Positions 22,888-33,607 of a stretch of 64,000 nucleotides of DNA are shown here, one piece after another; within the stretch, counting starts at the first letter, position 1, and each line of letters starts with the position of its first letter. The DNA comes from Dermanyssus gallinae (taxonomy: Eukaryota > Arthropoda > Arachnida > Mesostigmata > Dermanyssidae). Both the position numbers and the translations under genes were made by a program. The notes under the pieces are model-generated. The model saw only the letters and a program-made list of their open reading frames with translations, was not told the DNA's origin and searched no databases. The stretch is taken from the NCBI GenBank assembly GCA_003439945.1, contig QVRM01001266.1, positions 248,001 to 312,000 on the forward strand, written 5' to 3'.

Positions 22888-23861
22888 GTAAGCAGTGAAT
22901 CAACCTGATAACGTTTCGTCAATGGCATCGACAGCGTGCGACATATTGCATAACTGGAATGCTTTGGTATCTGGCAACCCCACGAATGGATGGCTATGCT
23001 GGCTAAGGCCATATGTCATAATCGGTTTCGGCTGGCAACGCAAACTGTCAGATTGTCCGATACACCACAGCCACCACAAACGAACGAAATACATTGGAGA
23101 TTTTGTTGTAGGCCCATCGACTATGACCCAAAGTGTAACATTTGACAAAGCCAGACAAACCGAACATATTGAATAATGACCGAATTGTGTCGTCTGAATA
23201 GGCGTGAGCCTGGTGGCACAAAACGAAAATGAAAGGAAAACCCTTCGTTTTTGTTCCTGCGCAGCAGAGACAGGATTCCATCAGGTTGGTAATGTACGCG
23301 CCGCTTTTTCAGGGACAGTACTCCGTAACGTGCATAGCCAGTCAACGAGAATCCGCCGCTCCTAACAATGGAAGACATCACTCGTCATTTGATCTTACAA
23401 CGTGCGAGCGTTGTGCGAAATCTTAAGATCAAAACGGTAGAAAAGATACTGTAGAACGGGCCCAACCTAATGTGGTAAACTTTACCGTAGACCCGTCTAT
23501 GTGCGACAGTCACTCTTGTTGCTTAACCGTACTGCGCGCACACTTACCACGCTTGATGGTTTGCCTATGGACCTTATTCCCAGGCTCCGATCACCCACTA
23601 CTACTTCTTGAGTCCAGACGCAAAGCCTGTTATCCACCACCAGCAACTGTTGCACTTGTTTCCAGTACCGGACATTGGTAAACACTATGTCAATCTTCAT
23701 ATGCAGGCACATTTTTAATCATGCATTTTGTAATTATATGCTGGTGCCGTTCTCCAATGAAAAGTACTAAAATGTACAGCCACTAACCATTGTTTTGATT
23801 CTGGCGGCTTCTGGCGAATACAGTCGGACTGAGCAGCAATTCTTGTTGTTATTTGTATAAA
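22888..23861 (+). other. Intron of gene B, no internal feature recognised
   Basis: No exon, RNA or transposon sequence was recognised. Open frames here lack protein-like composition or splice borders. Confidence 0.4.
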
Positions 23862-24565
23862 GGATGTAACAGAACGATTTCGAACGCGATATTAGCAATG
23901 GTAGAGCTCGTCCAAGCAAGTATTTTGTCCAGTAAACATGGTCTCTGAGAAATCTTGTTTAGGAGTAAGAGTGATAATGTTACAATGTGTGATACTGGTT
24001 TTGCTGCCCGGCATAAAAGAAAACTACTTTCTGGGCTGACTCTCAGCTATGATTCAACGTCCATGGGACTGCTTTTCGCACTGCTTCATAGACGGACCCC
24101 ATAAATACAAATGTGGAACGGTGGGGCTCGAACCCGCGCACCTATTTGTCTCCTCCGGTCGCGAGGCGCAGACGAATGCACCACGCCACCGGGCTCGATA
24201 AGGAGCATACCGTAGCTGCCCGACATAGGAGCATACAATTGTCCATTGCGGCACACTCTTATAAGTAAACCATGCACGTCGTCGTGTTCGTGAGAAAATT
24301 CTCCTTTGTTGGAAGAACATATAACGCCAGATAGAGGGTGCGACATGGTCGTTTAAAGGAGAATTCGCAAAAACTAAGTTATTTGTTTAGCTTTTAAACC
24401 AAATACATCAAGAGCATAATCCTACGACCACAGCGCTCGAAACTAACATTCACATTCGTAGATGCATTTCATGAAGATCACTTTGATACCAAATCTATAC
24501 CAACGCGAGTCGTGATTGCGGAGTTATAAAGATTTTTGGTGGTCATGTTAGGAGTGAGTGCATGC
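23862..24565. mobile_element. Foldback element, single-arm copy interrupted by a SINE
   Basis: Begins near AGGATGTAACAG and shows the family sequence (GAGCTCG, ATGGTCTCTGAG, TGCCCG.CATA, CGTGTTCGTGAGAAAATTC). It breaks for a SINE at 24018-24214, then continues to the central part ending TGCATGCATAA. Only one arm is present. It lies in the intron of gene B. Confidence 0.7.
24018..24214 (-). mobile_element. tRNA-derived SINE, copy 1
   Basis: On the minus strand it begins near GAGCCCGGTGGCGTGGTGCA (A-box-like) and carries a B box GGTTCGAGCCC (24124-24134). It then runs to CTGAGAGTCAGCCC and a short T/A tail. The second copy at 36362-36555 aligns along the whole length. The insertion is flanked by GCTGCCCGGCATA (24005-24017) and GCTGCCCGACATA (24215-24227), a 13-bp target duplication with one mismatch inside the foldback element. 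SINEs of this type are transcribed by RNA polymerase III and copied by a partner LINE. Confidence 0.8.
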
Positions 24566-25566
24566 ATAAAGGACCTTTTCCCAGAATTATGTAAAGATTC
24601 ATATAGATAATTGTAGAGCTTGTTAAAATAAATATTTTTTTCACATGGAACATGGTCTCTGAGGAGTTTTGTTTCGGAGTGGGAGCGAAATTACTAAAAT
24701 CCGTGACACTGGTGTTAATTGCCCGATATAGGAGCACAGAATGTGCAATTGCGAAACAACCAGTTGTCCTAGGCTGAAGCAAAGCACACCGTCGTGTTTG
24801 TGAGATAATTTTCTGATTTCTCTGAAGAACATACAATACCGACCAGAAGACGCGATTTGGTCGTTTAGAAGGGAATTTGCAAAAAATGAAATGATTCTAT
24901 TAGCTTTTATGTCAAATATATCAATCATTATCCTACGAGCATTTGCAGCGCTAAAACTAACATATTCAGCAAACACGCATTTCATAACGATAATTTTGCT
25001 ATCAAATGTATGGCAACGTGATAACGGAGTAATCGGGAATGAGTGCATGCATAAATTCATCAGATAAATCACTCCAAGTCATTTATGCAAGCACTCAATT
25101 TCGACATGCCCGCCGAAAAATCATAATTACTCCGCAGCCGCGGCTTGCGTTGCCATATATTTGGTACCAACGTGATCGTCATGAGCGTTTTGGATCAATT
25201 AATGGAGCGTCAATTTGAGCGTTGTGGATGGTCGTAGGATCATGCTTGTGAGGTATTGGGCGAGAAGGACAATAAAGGACTTTATTTTAGCAAACGACCA
25301 TGTCGCATTTTCTGTCCGGCGTTTTATGTTCGTCAGCTGATTTTTAGTTTAGTTGGATTAGTTTCTGTAATAGAGAACTGGTTGTCTCGCAACGGCACAT
25401 TTTATGCTCTTATGTCGGGCAACAACACCAGTGCCACAAATTATAATAATAACACATTCACCCCAAAACAAAACTCCTTAGAGATTATGTTCCATTAAAA
25501 AAAATTGCTTTAACGAGTTCTACAACTCCTTATATCGATTTTGAAATTATTCTGTTACACCCTGTA
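24566..25566. mobile_element. Foldback element, two-armed copy (diverged)
   Basis: The left arm (about 24590-25065) and right arm (about 25080-25560) are imperfect inverted complements, for example CATGGAACATGGTCTCTGAG against the later TTAGAGATTATGTTCCATT. The right end is CACCCTGTA. The arms are more diverged than in the 666-1153 and 55657-56724 copies, so this is an older insertion. It is non-coding. Confidence 0.75.
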
Positions 25567-25736
25567 CTAACAGCAGTTTTGCCCTAGTCTCCCAAAAATG
25601 TGTACAACACACTAGTGAATAATTCCATATGAATTTGACTTGTTTTACACCATGTATTATTGGCATAATATATTTTGTGTACGTATAGGTGAATATAAGT
25701 TATTAATTTAATATTATATATATATATATACTTATA

Positions 25737-25782
<46 letters not shown>

Positions 25783-26991
25783 CACCCATTGTAGGGTAAA
25801 TATATGAAAATTATGCAGTACCTTTTAGAAATGGCATATCGTTATATTACAACCTTGATTATTCGACAATCGAATAAACGGCTGGACGGACATCTTGCCT
25901 CATGGTCGTACTCATTCCTCGCATCTCGCGTATGGGGACTTTTGTTGAACTTGAAAAAGCCATCGCAGTTGTAGAGAAACATGGTGCACTCTGTAAAACC
26001 GTGCTTTAAAAAACCTTTTTTCAAGCGTTGCTTCTCATTGCGGTTGGTGTGCCACAAAAATAGATTCTAAGATTAAAGTCTCAATAAATATTCCATTCAT
26101 CTTCGTTTTAGAGCTTTCCCTCACAAAGTCGTAGGTGCATTCAAAATCTATCATCACATCGGTAATTGCCCTGTCAACAACGGACCTCTCTCGAACACAC
26201 TCAACATTCTGTTTTTATATCTCATTGTTAAACAACCCTCCTACGAGGAAACACTTAAGTACGTGCAGCATACGGAATGTATCCCTAACGTGCCCCAGAT
26301 GAGCGGTACTACAATACGTGCCTAGCAATGGCATGACTGTTAGCTTAAATAATGCAACCACCATGTGAACGACGGACAACGACTGAAGGCTGTTTATTGG
26401 CGCTACTGCTATAGTCAGCGTAGCTAAACGTGTCTTGCACGTGCTTCCGATGGAAACGGATGCCGGACGGCGAGATGATACGCCACAGCTGTGAAGTGCA
26501 CCATGTGAGCTTTAAAAGCTGTAACAGCGCTGATGCATTGTCAGTCATTGCCTTTAAATTTCAAGTGCAAGCCCCAAGGCAGCATACACATTTCTTGTCT
26601 TGTCTCGTCGTTTCTTTTTTGCTTTTTTTGTTTAGGGCAAGGCATAACGGCGCATTTAAGTACCTTTCGTATAAACTACGCTACAAGATGGCGGAATGAA
26701 CTATGAGACGTCACCGGCTACCGGGTCTTACATCCATATTTTTGTATACCTAAGCGATAGTTACCAAGTTGCAGGCAGTATGTAATCCCATGGATGTCAA
26801 GTTCGACATCAAACACGGACATATACGGACAATACAAAATGCAATATCTACCTGATAATTAAGAGCAATATCATTGTCTACACTACACGTCTGTCATATG
26901 TAGACGCGAGTCGGTTAATTCACTTACGGGGTGTGAATAATGTAAGCGAGAGTAACTCACACGAGATTGTTATTTTGGCAACACTCATCAG
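25567..26991. other. Intron of gene B; (TA)n tract, nothing else recognised
   Basis: Contains a TA tract at 25711-25779 and otherwise sequence without recognised similarity on either strand. Confidence 0.4.
25711..25779. repeat. (TA)n microsatellite
   Basis: Interrupted TA/TAT tract. Confidence 0.9.
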
Positions 26992-27158
26992 ATTGTGGGC
27001 GCAACACTGAGGTGGGCGGTCGCATCGTCAACGGAAGGCCAGCCAACGGTGCTTTCGCATGGACGCTTTTCTTGGTGGCCGCATTCCCAAATAACACCAG
27101 ATTTCACGGTACCGGCGCCTTGATAACAAACTTTCATGTCATCTCTTCGGCACATATT
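26992..27158 (+). CDS. S1 serine protease exon with activation site and catalytic His (gene B)
   Basis: After the acceptor CATCAG (26991) the frame reads DCGRNTEVGGRIVNGRPANG, with the zymogen cleavage point before IVNG. FAWTLFLVAAFP follows, then FHGTGALITNFHVISSAHIV, where His of SAHIV is the expected catalytic His57. Two cysteines normally present here are missing: Cys42 (CGGSL is HGTGAL) and Cys58 (AAHC is SAHI). They form one disulfide in typical S1 enzymes, so the loss is a matched pair. The exon may end at the GTGAGG donor (27159) or at GTATGT (27167). The phase-1 entry fits the membrane-anchor exon at 22698-22887. The catalytic Asp exon was not identified. Confidence 0.75.
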
Positions 27159-27282
27159 GTGAGGCTGTATGTATCGACTTCAAAAAATACTTTGTTATGA
27201 TTATTATTAGGTGTCGTTAGAACTACGGAAAAGCAATGCTAAGACGATGTTCAGTGACCATCAATACTCAAACAACAGTAAC

Positions 27283-27316
27283 AATAATAATAATAATAAT
27301 AATTAATAATAATAAT
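27283..27316. repeat. (TAA)n microsatellite
   Basis: Short TAA tract downstream of the His-bearing exon. Confidence 0.9.
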
Positions 27317-27317
27317 G

Positions 27318-27429
27318 TTTTTTCACCGTTCGAATGCGGTGGTTCGGTCGTATTTCGTGTTGGCTCCCGTAAAATCAACTATTACGAGAGGCTTGACTGT
27401 GATTTTCGTAGTGATAACTGCATCATCTA
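27318..27429 (+). CDS. Possible further protease-like exon (uncertain)
   Basis: One frame reads ECGGSVVFRVGSRKINYYER and then LDCDF, superficially like the strand after His57 in S1 proteases (VRVGS-type). No acceptor AG directly precedes it and a stop closes it at 27427-27429. It may be a decayed exon or chance. A GTGAGT donor-like site at 27441 is in a different frame. Confidence 0.2.
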
Positions 27430-27599
27430 GACTTTCGATAGTGAGTGTTCGAACAGTGCACACATACGCCTGGAGGCACTCTGGTTACCCTTCAGGGGGT
27501 CCTGACTCCTCTAGGGCTCTCTGACAACTGTGTTCGATTTGCCGATGTCATCGCTAGCCATACGGCTGTGACCAACCTGCGGCGGAGACCGCTACTGCT

Positions 27600-27735
27600 T
27601 TCGTGTGGGTTAGACTCGTGGAGCTATCGTAACCTGGTGGTAGCGTTTGCGAGTGCCAGCTGTGAAGTCTCGGTTCAATTCCCACGAGTGGCACTTCTTT
27701 TTTTTGTTTATTTTTTTGTTCTAAGGAATTTAGAA
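27600..27735 (+). mobile_element. tRNA-like sequence, candidate SINE head
   Basis: Contains a B-box match GGTTCAATTCC (27672-27682) and a run GGTGGTAGCG like a tRNA D-arm. ACTCGTGG (27614-27621) and CCACGAGT (27682-27689) are exact inverted complements 76 nt apart, and a T-rich run follows. The B box overlaps the second arm and the T-stem does not pair, so it is not a normal tRNA gene. It lies just upstream of the first RLE-type LINE copy. Confidence 0.35.
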
Positions 27736-27804
27736 GCCTAGGACAATGCCAGGGGAATCCAGCGGAGTAAGCCACCTGACAGTTTGGGTATCTCCAAGCT
27801 CAGG

Positions 27805-28020
27805 AGCACAATTGCCAAAGAGACACCAATCGCGGCCCAAGCAATCTCACAATCGGTTCATACAAAAAATAAAAAGTGTGAAAAAACAGTGTTGCAAAAT
27901 ATTAGCAACAATAACGCAACCATTTGCGTCATGCGCTTAAAATTTCAAGCCATTCATATAAACCCAGCCGAATTATCACCAAAAAACATGAGTTGCTAAT
28001 TTTTTGCAACATACTTTATA

Positions 28021-28065
<45 letters not shown>

Positions 28066-28486
28066 GCTATATATATATATATATATAAATATATGATATA
28101 TATCTCTATACTATATATATTATATATATATTCTTCTACTATAATCTATATATGATCTCTATATATATATCTATATTACATATGATCCTTTTTATATAGC
28201 GTATTCTATATCTTTTTTTTATACGATAGAGTGTATGTATATCCAACTATATTATATCCTATATATATCTTCTATATGAGATCGATATTCTCTATATTCA
28301 TTCCATAAATATATATATGTATATATATCATAGATATAGATATATTATTAGTAGGATATATATTATCATAACTTTATATAGATATATATATATTTATACT
28401 ATATATAAATATATCTATATATATATATAGATATATCTATATATGATATAATATATATCATATAATATATATAGATATATTATATA

Positions 28487-28519
<33 letters not shown>

Positions 28520-28675
28520 GTATATAATAGTTATTTACCTATGATTGTCTATATATTTATCTATATATCTATATATATATATATATATCTATATCTATAT
28601 ATATATATATATTATGTATATATATATATATATATATAGCACAATTGCCAAAGAGACACCAATCGCGGCCCAAGC
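27805..28675 (+). mobile_element. Unknown 795-bp AT-rich insertion flanked by 38-bp direct repeats
   Basis: The same 38 bp (AGCACAATTGCCAAAGAGAC...AAGC) occurs at 27805-27842 and 28638-28675 on either side of a block within the Gag ORF. The block starts with about 170 bp of unique sequence containing two small hairpins (GTTGC...GCAAC). It ends with about 620 bp of irregular TA-rich DNA. The duplication restores the Gag frame when the block is removed, as expected for a target-site duplication, although 38 bp is long. No coding potential. Confidence 0.65.
28017..28637. repeat. Degenerate TA-rich low-complexity tract
   Basis: About 620 bp composed almost only of A and T with imperfect TA runs. 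It looks like a decayed, expanded microsatellite. Confidence 0.9.
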
Positions 28676-30082
28676 CGGTGTCCCGAAGCCAGTCGGCAGC
28701 AGGGCTGGTGGCGCATGAAGCATCACAAGTCGACTCGAGTAGAGGTTCCGAAACATCGGAGATTGTAGAAGAAGGTGCAGCGCCAGGGTGTAAGCGAGAA
28801 AAGGTTACAGGTTGCGATGCGACCCGACGAATCATTTACGCTGGTGGTGTCAAAGCGTGAGCAGAAGACTATTATATCTCGCGAGCAGCGTCAGTTGAAC
28901 AAACTGAGAGTGGATGCGTCTAGCGGTCTACTCAACACTTTTAAAGTAGTCATCCGGAGAAAAGCGAACGAGGATCCTGCTTCAAATGAGTTCGCTGATG
29001 GCACATTGCTGCAGTTATGTAAGGCAATTCATTCCAATTGCCCTGACTGCAAGATATCAAGCAGTAAAGCCGCTATATCCGTATGGGTAAGCTCAGAGGA
29101 GAGGATGCGGCCAGAAAGCTTACGCAACTCTCTGCAATAGGGACGATACCCGTCACGGTAACCTGCCCGGCTCTAATCTCATTCAAGGCGTCGATGTCGC
29201 ATTTACAGACGACGAGATACGATACGAAGAGCTAGCAGATAGCGGTGTGGTGCACGCTTGACGGTTATACCGCCCAGGTCACGCTGGTAAAACCCCACTC
29301 AGCAAAGTGATTCTGACATTTGACCGCCAACCGCCGGTATCTGTCTTCCTGGGGTACAAAAACCATTCAGTCGTACTGGAGCCTGAGCGACCAGAATTAT
29401 GCTACAATTGTCAACAAGTGGGGCATCTAGCGGACAGGTGCACTCTTCGCAAGACCTGCAAGAAATGTGGAGGATCTGATCATTTAGCGTCCAGTTGCAC
29501 CAAACAATCGAAATGTGTAAACTGTGGTGGCCCTCACGCGGCCAGATCGCCTTCTTGTCCGCGTGTGGCTTATGTCCGTGAGCGTAACAGGATTATCATG
29601 GAGGCCAGAGTTCTTCAGCAAGTTAAGGCAGCGCATCCGAGTGCATCGATTACGGAAGGACCTGACGTCACAGCCACTGTCGCAGAAAATGCACAAACTG
29701 GTTGTTCCAACAATAGCAAAGCTTCCTACGCAGCAGTTCTCAGGGGCATATCTGCGACGCAAAAAAAACACCTCGCCTCAGCTGCTTTTTCCTAATCCGC
29801 GACCGTTACCAAAGCCCAAACAAAAGCGAGCCAAGGCATACAGGAGTCGCCAAGTTCGACCGCGGCGCGCTTCTAAATTTATCCCGAAGAGAAAGATCTA
29901 TTTGAAGACGCCGCGCAGAGATGTTGGAGGCGCCTTAACAGACGTCGCTCGGATGCTAGAGGGCATCAGTCCTGATTTGGCGGCAACTTTGAAGACGATT
30001 GCAGAGGCCCTAAGACCTCTCGTGGCCCTCCTTCCACTTGCTGAGAAGCTCAAAGCTTTCACATCATAATGCCAGATAACGA

Positions 30083-33000
30083 GAACCCAAACGGAAGTGA
30101 TCGTCGTCCTTTTTTAAACAACGTCTGGATCTCGACATACAAATGTGGAAACGCGGCCTCCGTTCGGGGCACACTTCTAAAGTGGTCTCGGCCTAGCCTA
30201 GACGAGGCGAACACGTGATAGTCACAATACATACCTGCTAGGCACTTTGGCTTAGCTAATCTCTTGTAATATGTGTCCCACAAACATAATGTAATATACG
30301 AAAAAATATATATATATAAAAAAAACGGAAGTGAGGCCGATCATACTTTTGTTGTCGGTCACCCCAACAGGGCTACATGTCCTGTGTGTAGGGGTATCTT
30401 CACAAGGAGGGGTCTTGCCAGGCATATATCGGTCAAACACGCCACCAGGCTCTGGCAGAAGATCTTGATGTTAACACACTTCTTATCGATATCCAGGCAA
30501 ACATGCGTCATGCCAAACTGTTACGCATTTTACCTAAATCTCTGTGGTGCACTGTTGCGGAGGAGCTTACTAAGGTCTTTCTAAATGTCGCCAAGAACAC
30601 CGACCTCTTCGCCTGGTACTCCTTGTTCTCCTTCGCTTCAGTCGTGTTGCGACTCCCTCGGGCCAGAAAAGATGCTCAATTCCTGTCTGTTTTGGTCAGA
30701 AAGAACTTACGCGACTTTTCATCGGGATTAAGGCTCAGGGATCTGGCACACGAGGGATCAGGACGCAAAGTGATGGCTCACGTTGACGACGACCTTTCCA
30801 GACGAGTGAAGGTCAAGCTGTCAGAAGGCGACATCTGAGGTGCTACCAGATTGGTGAGCTCCCGGGATACGCTAGCGCCAGCCAACGAAAATACCGAAGC
30901 TCTCTGCTCCAAACATCCAGATGCGCCTACGGACTCTCCATGCCCACACCGCCGGCAGTCACACTGCCTTCAACCTCACGAGAAGATATATTGAGTGCGA
31001 TGAAAACATTTAGCAGAAGTTCAGCTGCTTCATAAAACCCCATCTGTTGCAGGACTTGTTGTCTGGTGCGCTGGGCAGCACGGCCGGTCGACTAGCGGAC
31101 GCCATTGCTAAAGTGGTTGATGTACTCAGATGGGACTCGCCCCCGTCTTGTCTTTTACCACTCATCTTTGGGGCACGGATGTTTGCATTAAAAAAAGATG
31201 GCTTATTAAGTCCGATCGCATGTTTCTCAGTCGTTCGCAGACTGGCAGCCAAAATCGGCTTCTACGATAATAGGGAAGCTATCTCAGCAACGCTTGGTCA
31301 ACACCAGCTAAGATTCGCTACCCCTGGGGGTACAGAGGTAGTAGTCCACTGTGCCCGTGCCTTTTTGCAATTGCGCAAAATGCCAACGGTAGTGGTTAAA
31401 CTGGACTTCCGAAACGCCTTTATTAGCGTCCGGAGAGATTACTTGCTTCGAGCCGTCAAGTCGTGGACACCATTACTGTTTCACCCGACGAACCTAGCCT
31501 ATGGTTCAGAAACATCCCACTTGTTAATGCCCCACAGCGCTATGCTATCGCAGACAGGTCTTCAGCAGGGTAATCCCCTGGGTCCTCTACTTTTTTGTTT
31601 GTCTATCAAGAAAGTGGTGGATTCACTGCAGTCCCTCCTTAATGCCTGGTACTTGGATGACGGGGTTCTGGGCGGGGACCTCCCGACCGTACTTGACGAT
31701 ACCTGAAAAGTTATTGAATTTGGTGCGATTAGCGGGCTGACACTGAACCCAGTCAAATGTGAAGTATATGTCACAGCTCCCAAAAAATTAATTTGAGCCA
31801 TTAGATTTAAGTAACCTTTTTAACTTACTCCCGGGTTGTCGCGTAGTGGACAAAGTTAACCTGGAGCTGCTAGGTGTCCCCTTACTGCCGGACGGCAATG
31901 CAAAGGCATTAGACAGTCAAGGAGACAAACTTGGCTTTGCGACAGGCAGATTACCCCGCTCACTGCGGTCTATTCCTTTCTAAATCTTGTTTTTCAGCCA
32001 CGAGGTTAACACACCTGCTTAGAGGTTGCAACCTGTTTTTATCACCAGAGCTCTTACAGCCATTTAATTGACTTAGTTTAGAAATTTTAGAGATCAAGCC
32101 AAATCTTAAGCTGACCGATGCAGCAAAGGAACAGGTAATGCTCCCGGTTTCTTTTGGCGGTTTAGGCGTGCCGGGCGCGGTCATGATGGCAGAACCCGCA
32201 ATCGTGTCGTCATTGACCAAGGCGGCGGACATGGTTAAACCATTATTGGACAGTGATGGGTGGGATGCCTATAACGTTGAACTTCAAAGGCTGACCGACG
32301 AATTGTCGTTGTTATTTGACTCTCCTCCAGATGATAGGGATAACCAGGGCAGTTGGACAGCCCCCCTACAAGAAAAGCGACTGGCAAGCCTAATTAATAG
32401 AGCACCTTCTGTTACTGATAGAGCCAGGCTTCGAGCTGTTAGTAGTCAAGGGGCTGGGGCTTGGTTACAGGCCCTACCCTGTACGCAAATTGGGACTCTG
32501 TAAGACGACGAGACGACGCGCATGAGCGCAGGGCTGCGGCTTGGCGTTGACCAAGTCGTGCCTCACCGATGTCGTTAAGGTAATTTTGTGGACGCGTCGG
32601 CCCATCATGGCCTGTCATGCGCGTTGACTGCAGGTCGACGAGCACGTCACTCCGCTTTAAATGATACTTTTAGTCGCGCACTTAGATCTACCGGCTTACC
32701 ATGTGTTCTAGAGCCCCGGGACTTTCAAGGGATGATGGAAAAAGACCTGACGGTCTGACTTGACGCCCTTCGAGCGTGGCCGCATGCTTGTTTGGGACGC
32801 AACTGTAACCGACACATTAGTTCCTTCGATGGTCGGTGCAGGTGTGGACGGAGCATGTCATGCCTCCAGGTTAGCTGAGGCTAACAAATGCAGAAAATAT
32901 TCAAGCAATGATTTGCCGCACGAATTTTGTCCGTTGGCGTTCGAGACTATGGGAGCTGCAGGCCCCCTTGCGCTCACACTGATTCAACGCGTAGGCAGAA

Positions 33001-33139
33001 GCCTTAATCTTTCGACAGGAGACTCGAGAGCATCCGAATTCTTGCGTCAGAAGCTGTCGCTTGACATCCAACGAAGAAATGCAGCGTCTGTTCGGGGCAC
33101 ATTGTTGAACGGGGCTAACCCTGGGTTAGAGAACCCGTG
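30083..33139 (+). pseudogene. ORF2 (C2H2 finger, RT, RLE) of RLE-type LINE, copy a
   Basis: ORF2 may begin near PDNENPNGS (30071), interrupted at once by the insertion at 30101-30322. It resumes with a C2H2 finger (CPVCRGIFTRRGLARH and then VKH, 30375-30440) and LARKDAQFL-like sequence. RT motifs follow: LPLIFGARMFALKKDG, VVKLDFRNAFISVRRD, LQQGNPLGPLLFCL and AWYLDDGVLGG (31047-31706), with the catalytic LDD intact. The C-terminal nuclease region (32760-33137) keeps RGRMLVWDATV, CRKYSS and LRQKLSLDIQRRNAASVRG. No AP-type endonuclease is seen, so target cutting would rely on the PD-D nuclease. Stops and frame shifts break it. Confidence 0.8.
30101..30322 (+). mobile_element. Severely 5'-truncated RLE-type LINE insertion (222 bp)
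   Basis: Encodes only the last codons of ORF2 (GNAASVRGTLLKWSRPSLDE, stop) plus about 115 bp of 3' UTR and a TA/A tail. It is flanked by AAACGGAAGTGA at 30089-30100 and 30323-30334, a 12-bp target duplication. It landed in the start of ORF2 of a related element. Confidence 0.75.
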
Positions 33140-33209
33140 ATCCCACGTTCGCGGAGAGACAATTGTCCACTCCAAAGTGCTAACATAGTGAAGGTATAAT
33201 AATAATAAC

Positions 33210-33595
33210 GCTTGATGCATACAAGCAACACAGAAAACGGCAAAAAAGGAACTTTGTAATCAACAATTTTACCGACGGACCCGCTTTTCTTAGCAACAGA
33301 TGGAAAAAAAATCTGCAACAGAACAGAGCAGTGATCTGCAAAATAACTTGGCACGGGTACCACCAATACCTCTGCCTAAAGGGAAAATGTTTCCAAATCA
33401 ACGAATGTGTTTGTAAATATTGCGGTGCAATTGGAATCGACCGATATCACGTGATGAAATGTATAGAACTGACTACCAGCTCATTAACATCTGCTGTAAT
33501 TAACGTACTTGAGCGGGATAGCCCGTAAATACTGTGAGAATCTACCAATAACGGTGAATAAACAACAACAACAATAATAATAATAAGGACGGGAC
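33210..33595 (+). mobile_element. 3' end of another non-LTR retrotransposon with TAA-type tail
   Basis: The frame to 33528 reads VICKITWHGYHQYLCLKGKC, then CKYCGAIGIDRYHVMKC, the C-terminal zinc-knuckle region (ITGHG...CxxC...HVxxxC) of APE-type LINEs such as Jockey, I or R1 elements. It ends with a stop and a short 3' UTR with a CAA/TAA-rich tail (about 33560-33590). TAA tails are a known trait of I-type elements, so an I-like origin is plausible. It is strongly 5'-truncated. Confidence 0.6.
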
Positions 33596-33607
33596 ACTAT
33601 TAGAACT

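Larger units (their letters stand above)
27746..30069 (+). pseudogene. Gag-like ORF1 of RLE-type LINE, copy a
   Basis: A possible start MPGESSGVSHL at 27746 leads to AQLPKRHQSRPK, where an insertion splits it. The same residues recur at 28645 and the frame goes on SRSQSAAGLVAHEASQVD. After a frame change near 28780 a globular domain follows (LNKLRVDASSGLLNTFKVVI). Three zinc knuckles are at 29395-29560: CYNCQQVGHLADRC, CKKCGGSDHLASSC and CVNCGGPHAARSPSC, i.e. CX2CX4HX4C twice and CX2CX3HX6C. That trio is known from Gag proteins of Jockey/I/R1-type LINEs, which bind element RNA. A Leu-rich C-terminus (VARMLEGISPDLAATLKTIA) ends at 30069. Confidence 0.75.
27740..33209 (+). mobile_element. Gag plus RLE-type LINE, copy a (near full length)
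   Basis: Two-ORF non-LTR element. ORF1 is a Gag with three CCHC knuckles (27746-30069). ORF2 has an N-terminal C2H2 finger, reverse transcriptase and a C-terminal PD-D endonuclease (30083-33139). A short 3' UTR ends in TAATAATAATAA (about 33197-33209). Two insertions interrupt it: a 795-bp AT-rich block at 27843-28637 flanked by 38-bp repeats, and a 222-bp truncated relative at 30101-30322 with a 12-bp target duplication. Frameshifts break both ORFs. Relatives follow at 33608-41515 and 43830-44206. Confidence 0.75.

Noticed and set aside
29390..29570. CCHC zinc-knuckle host RNA-binding gene
   Set aside because: Part of the LINE Gag ORF, with a paralogous copy at 39400-39560 in the same element context.
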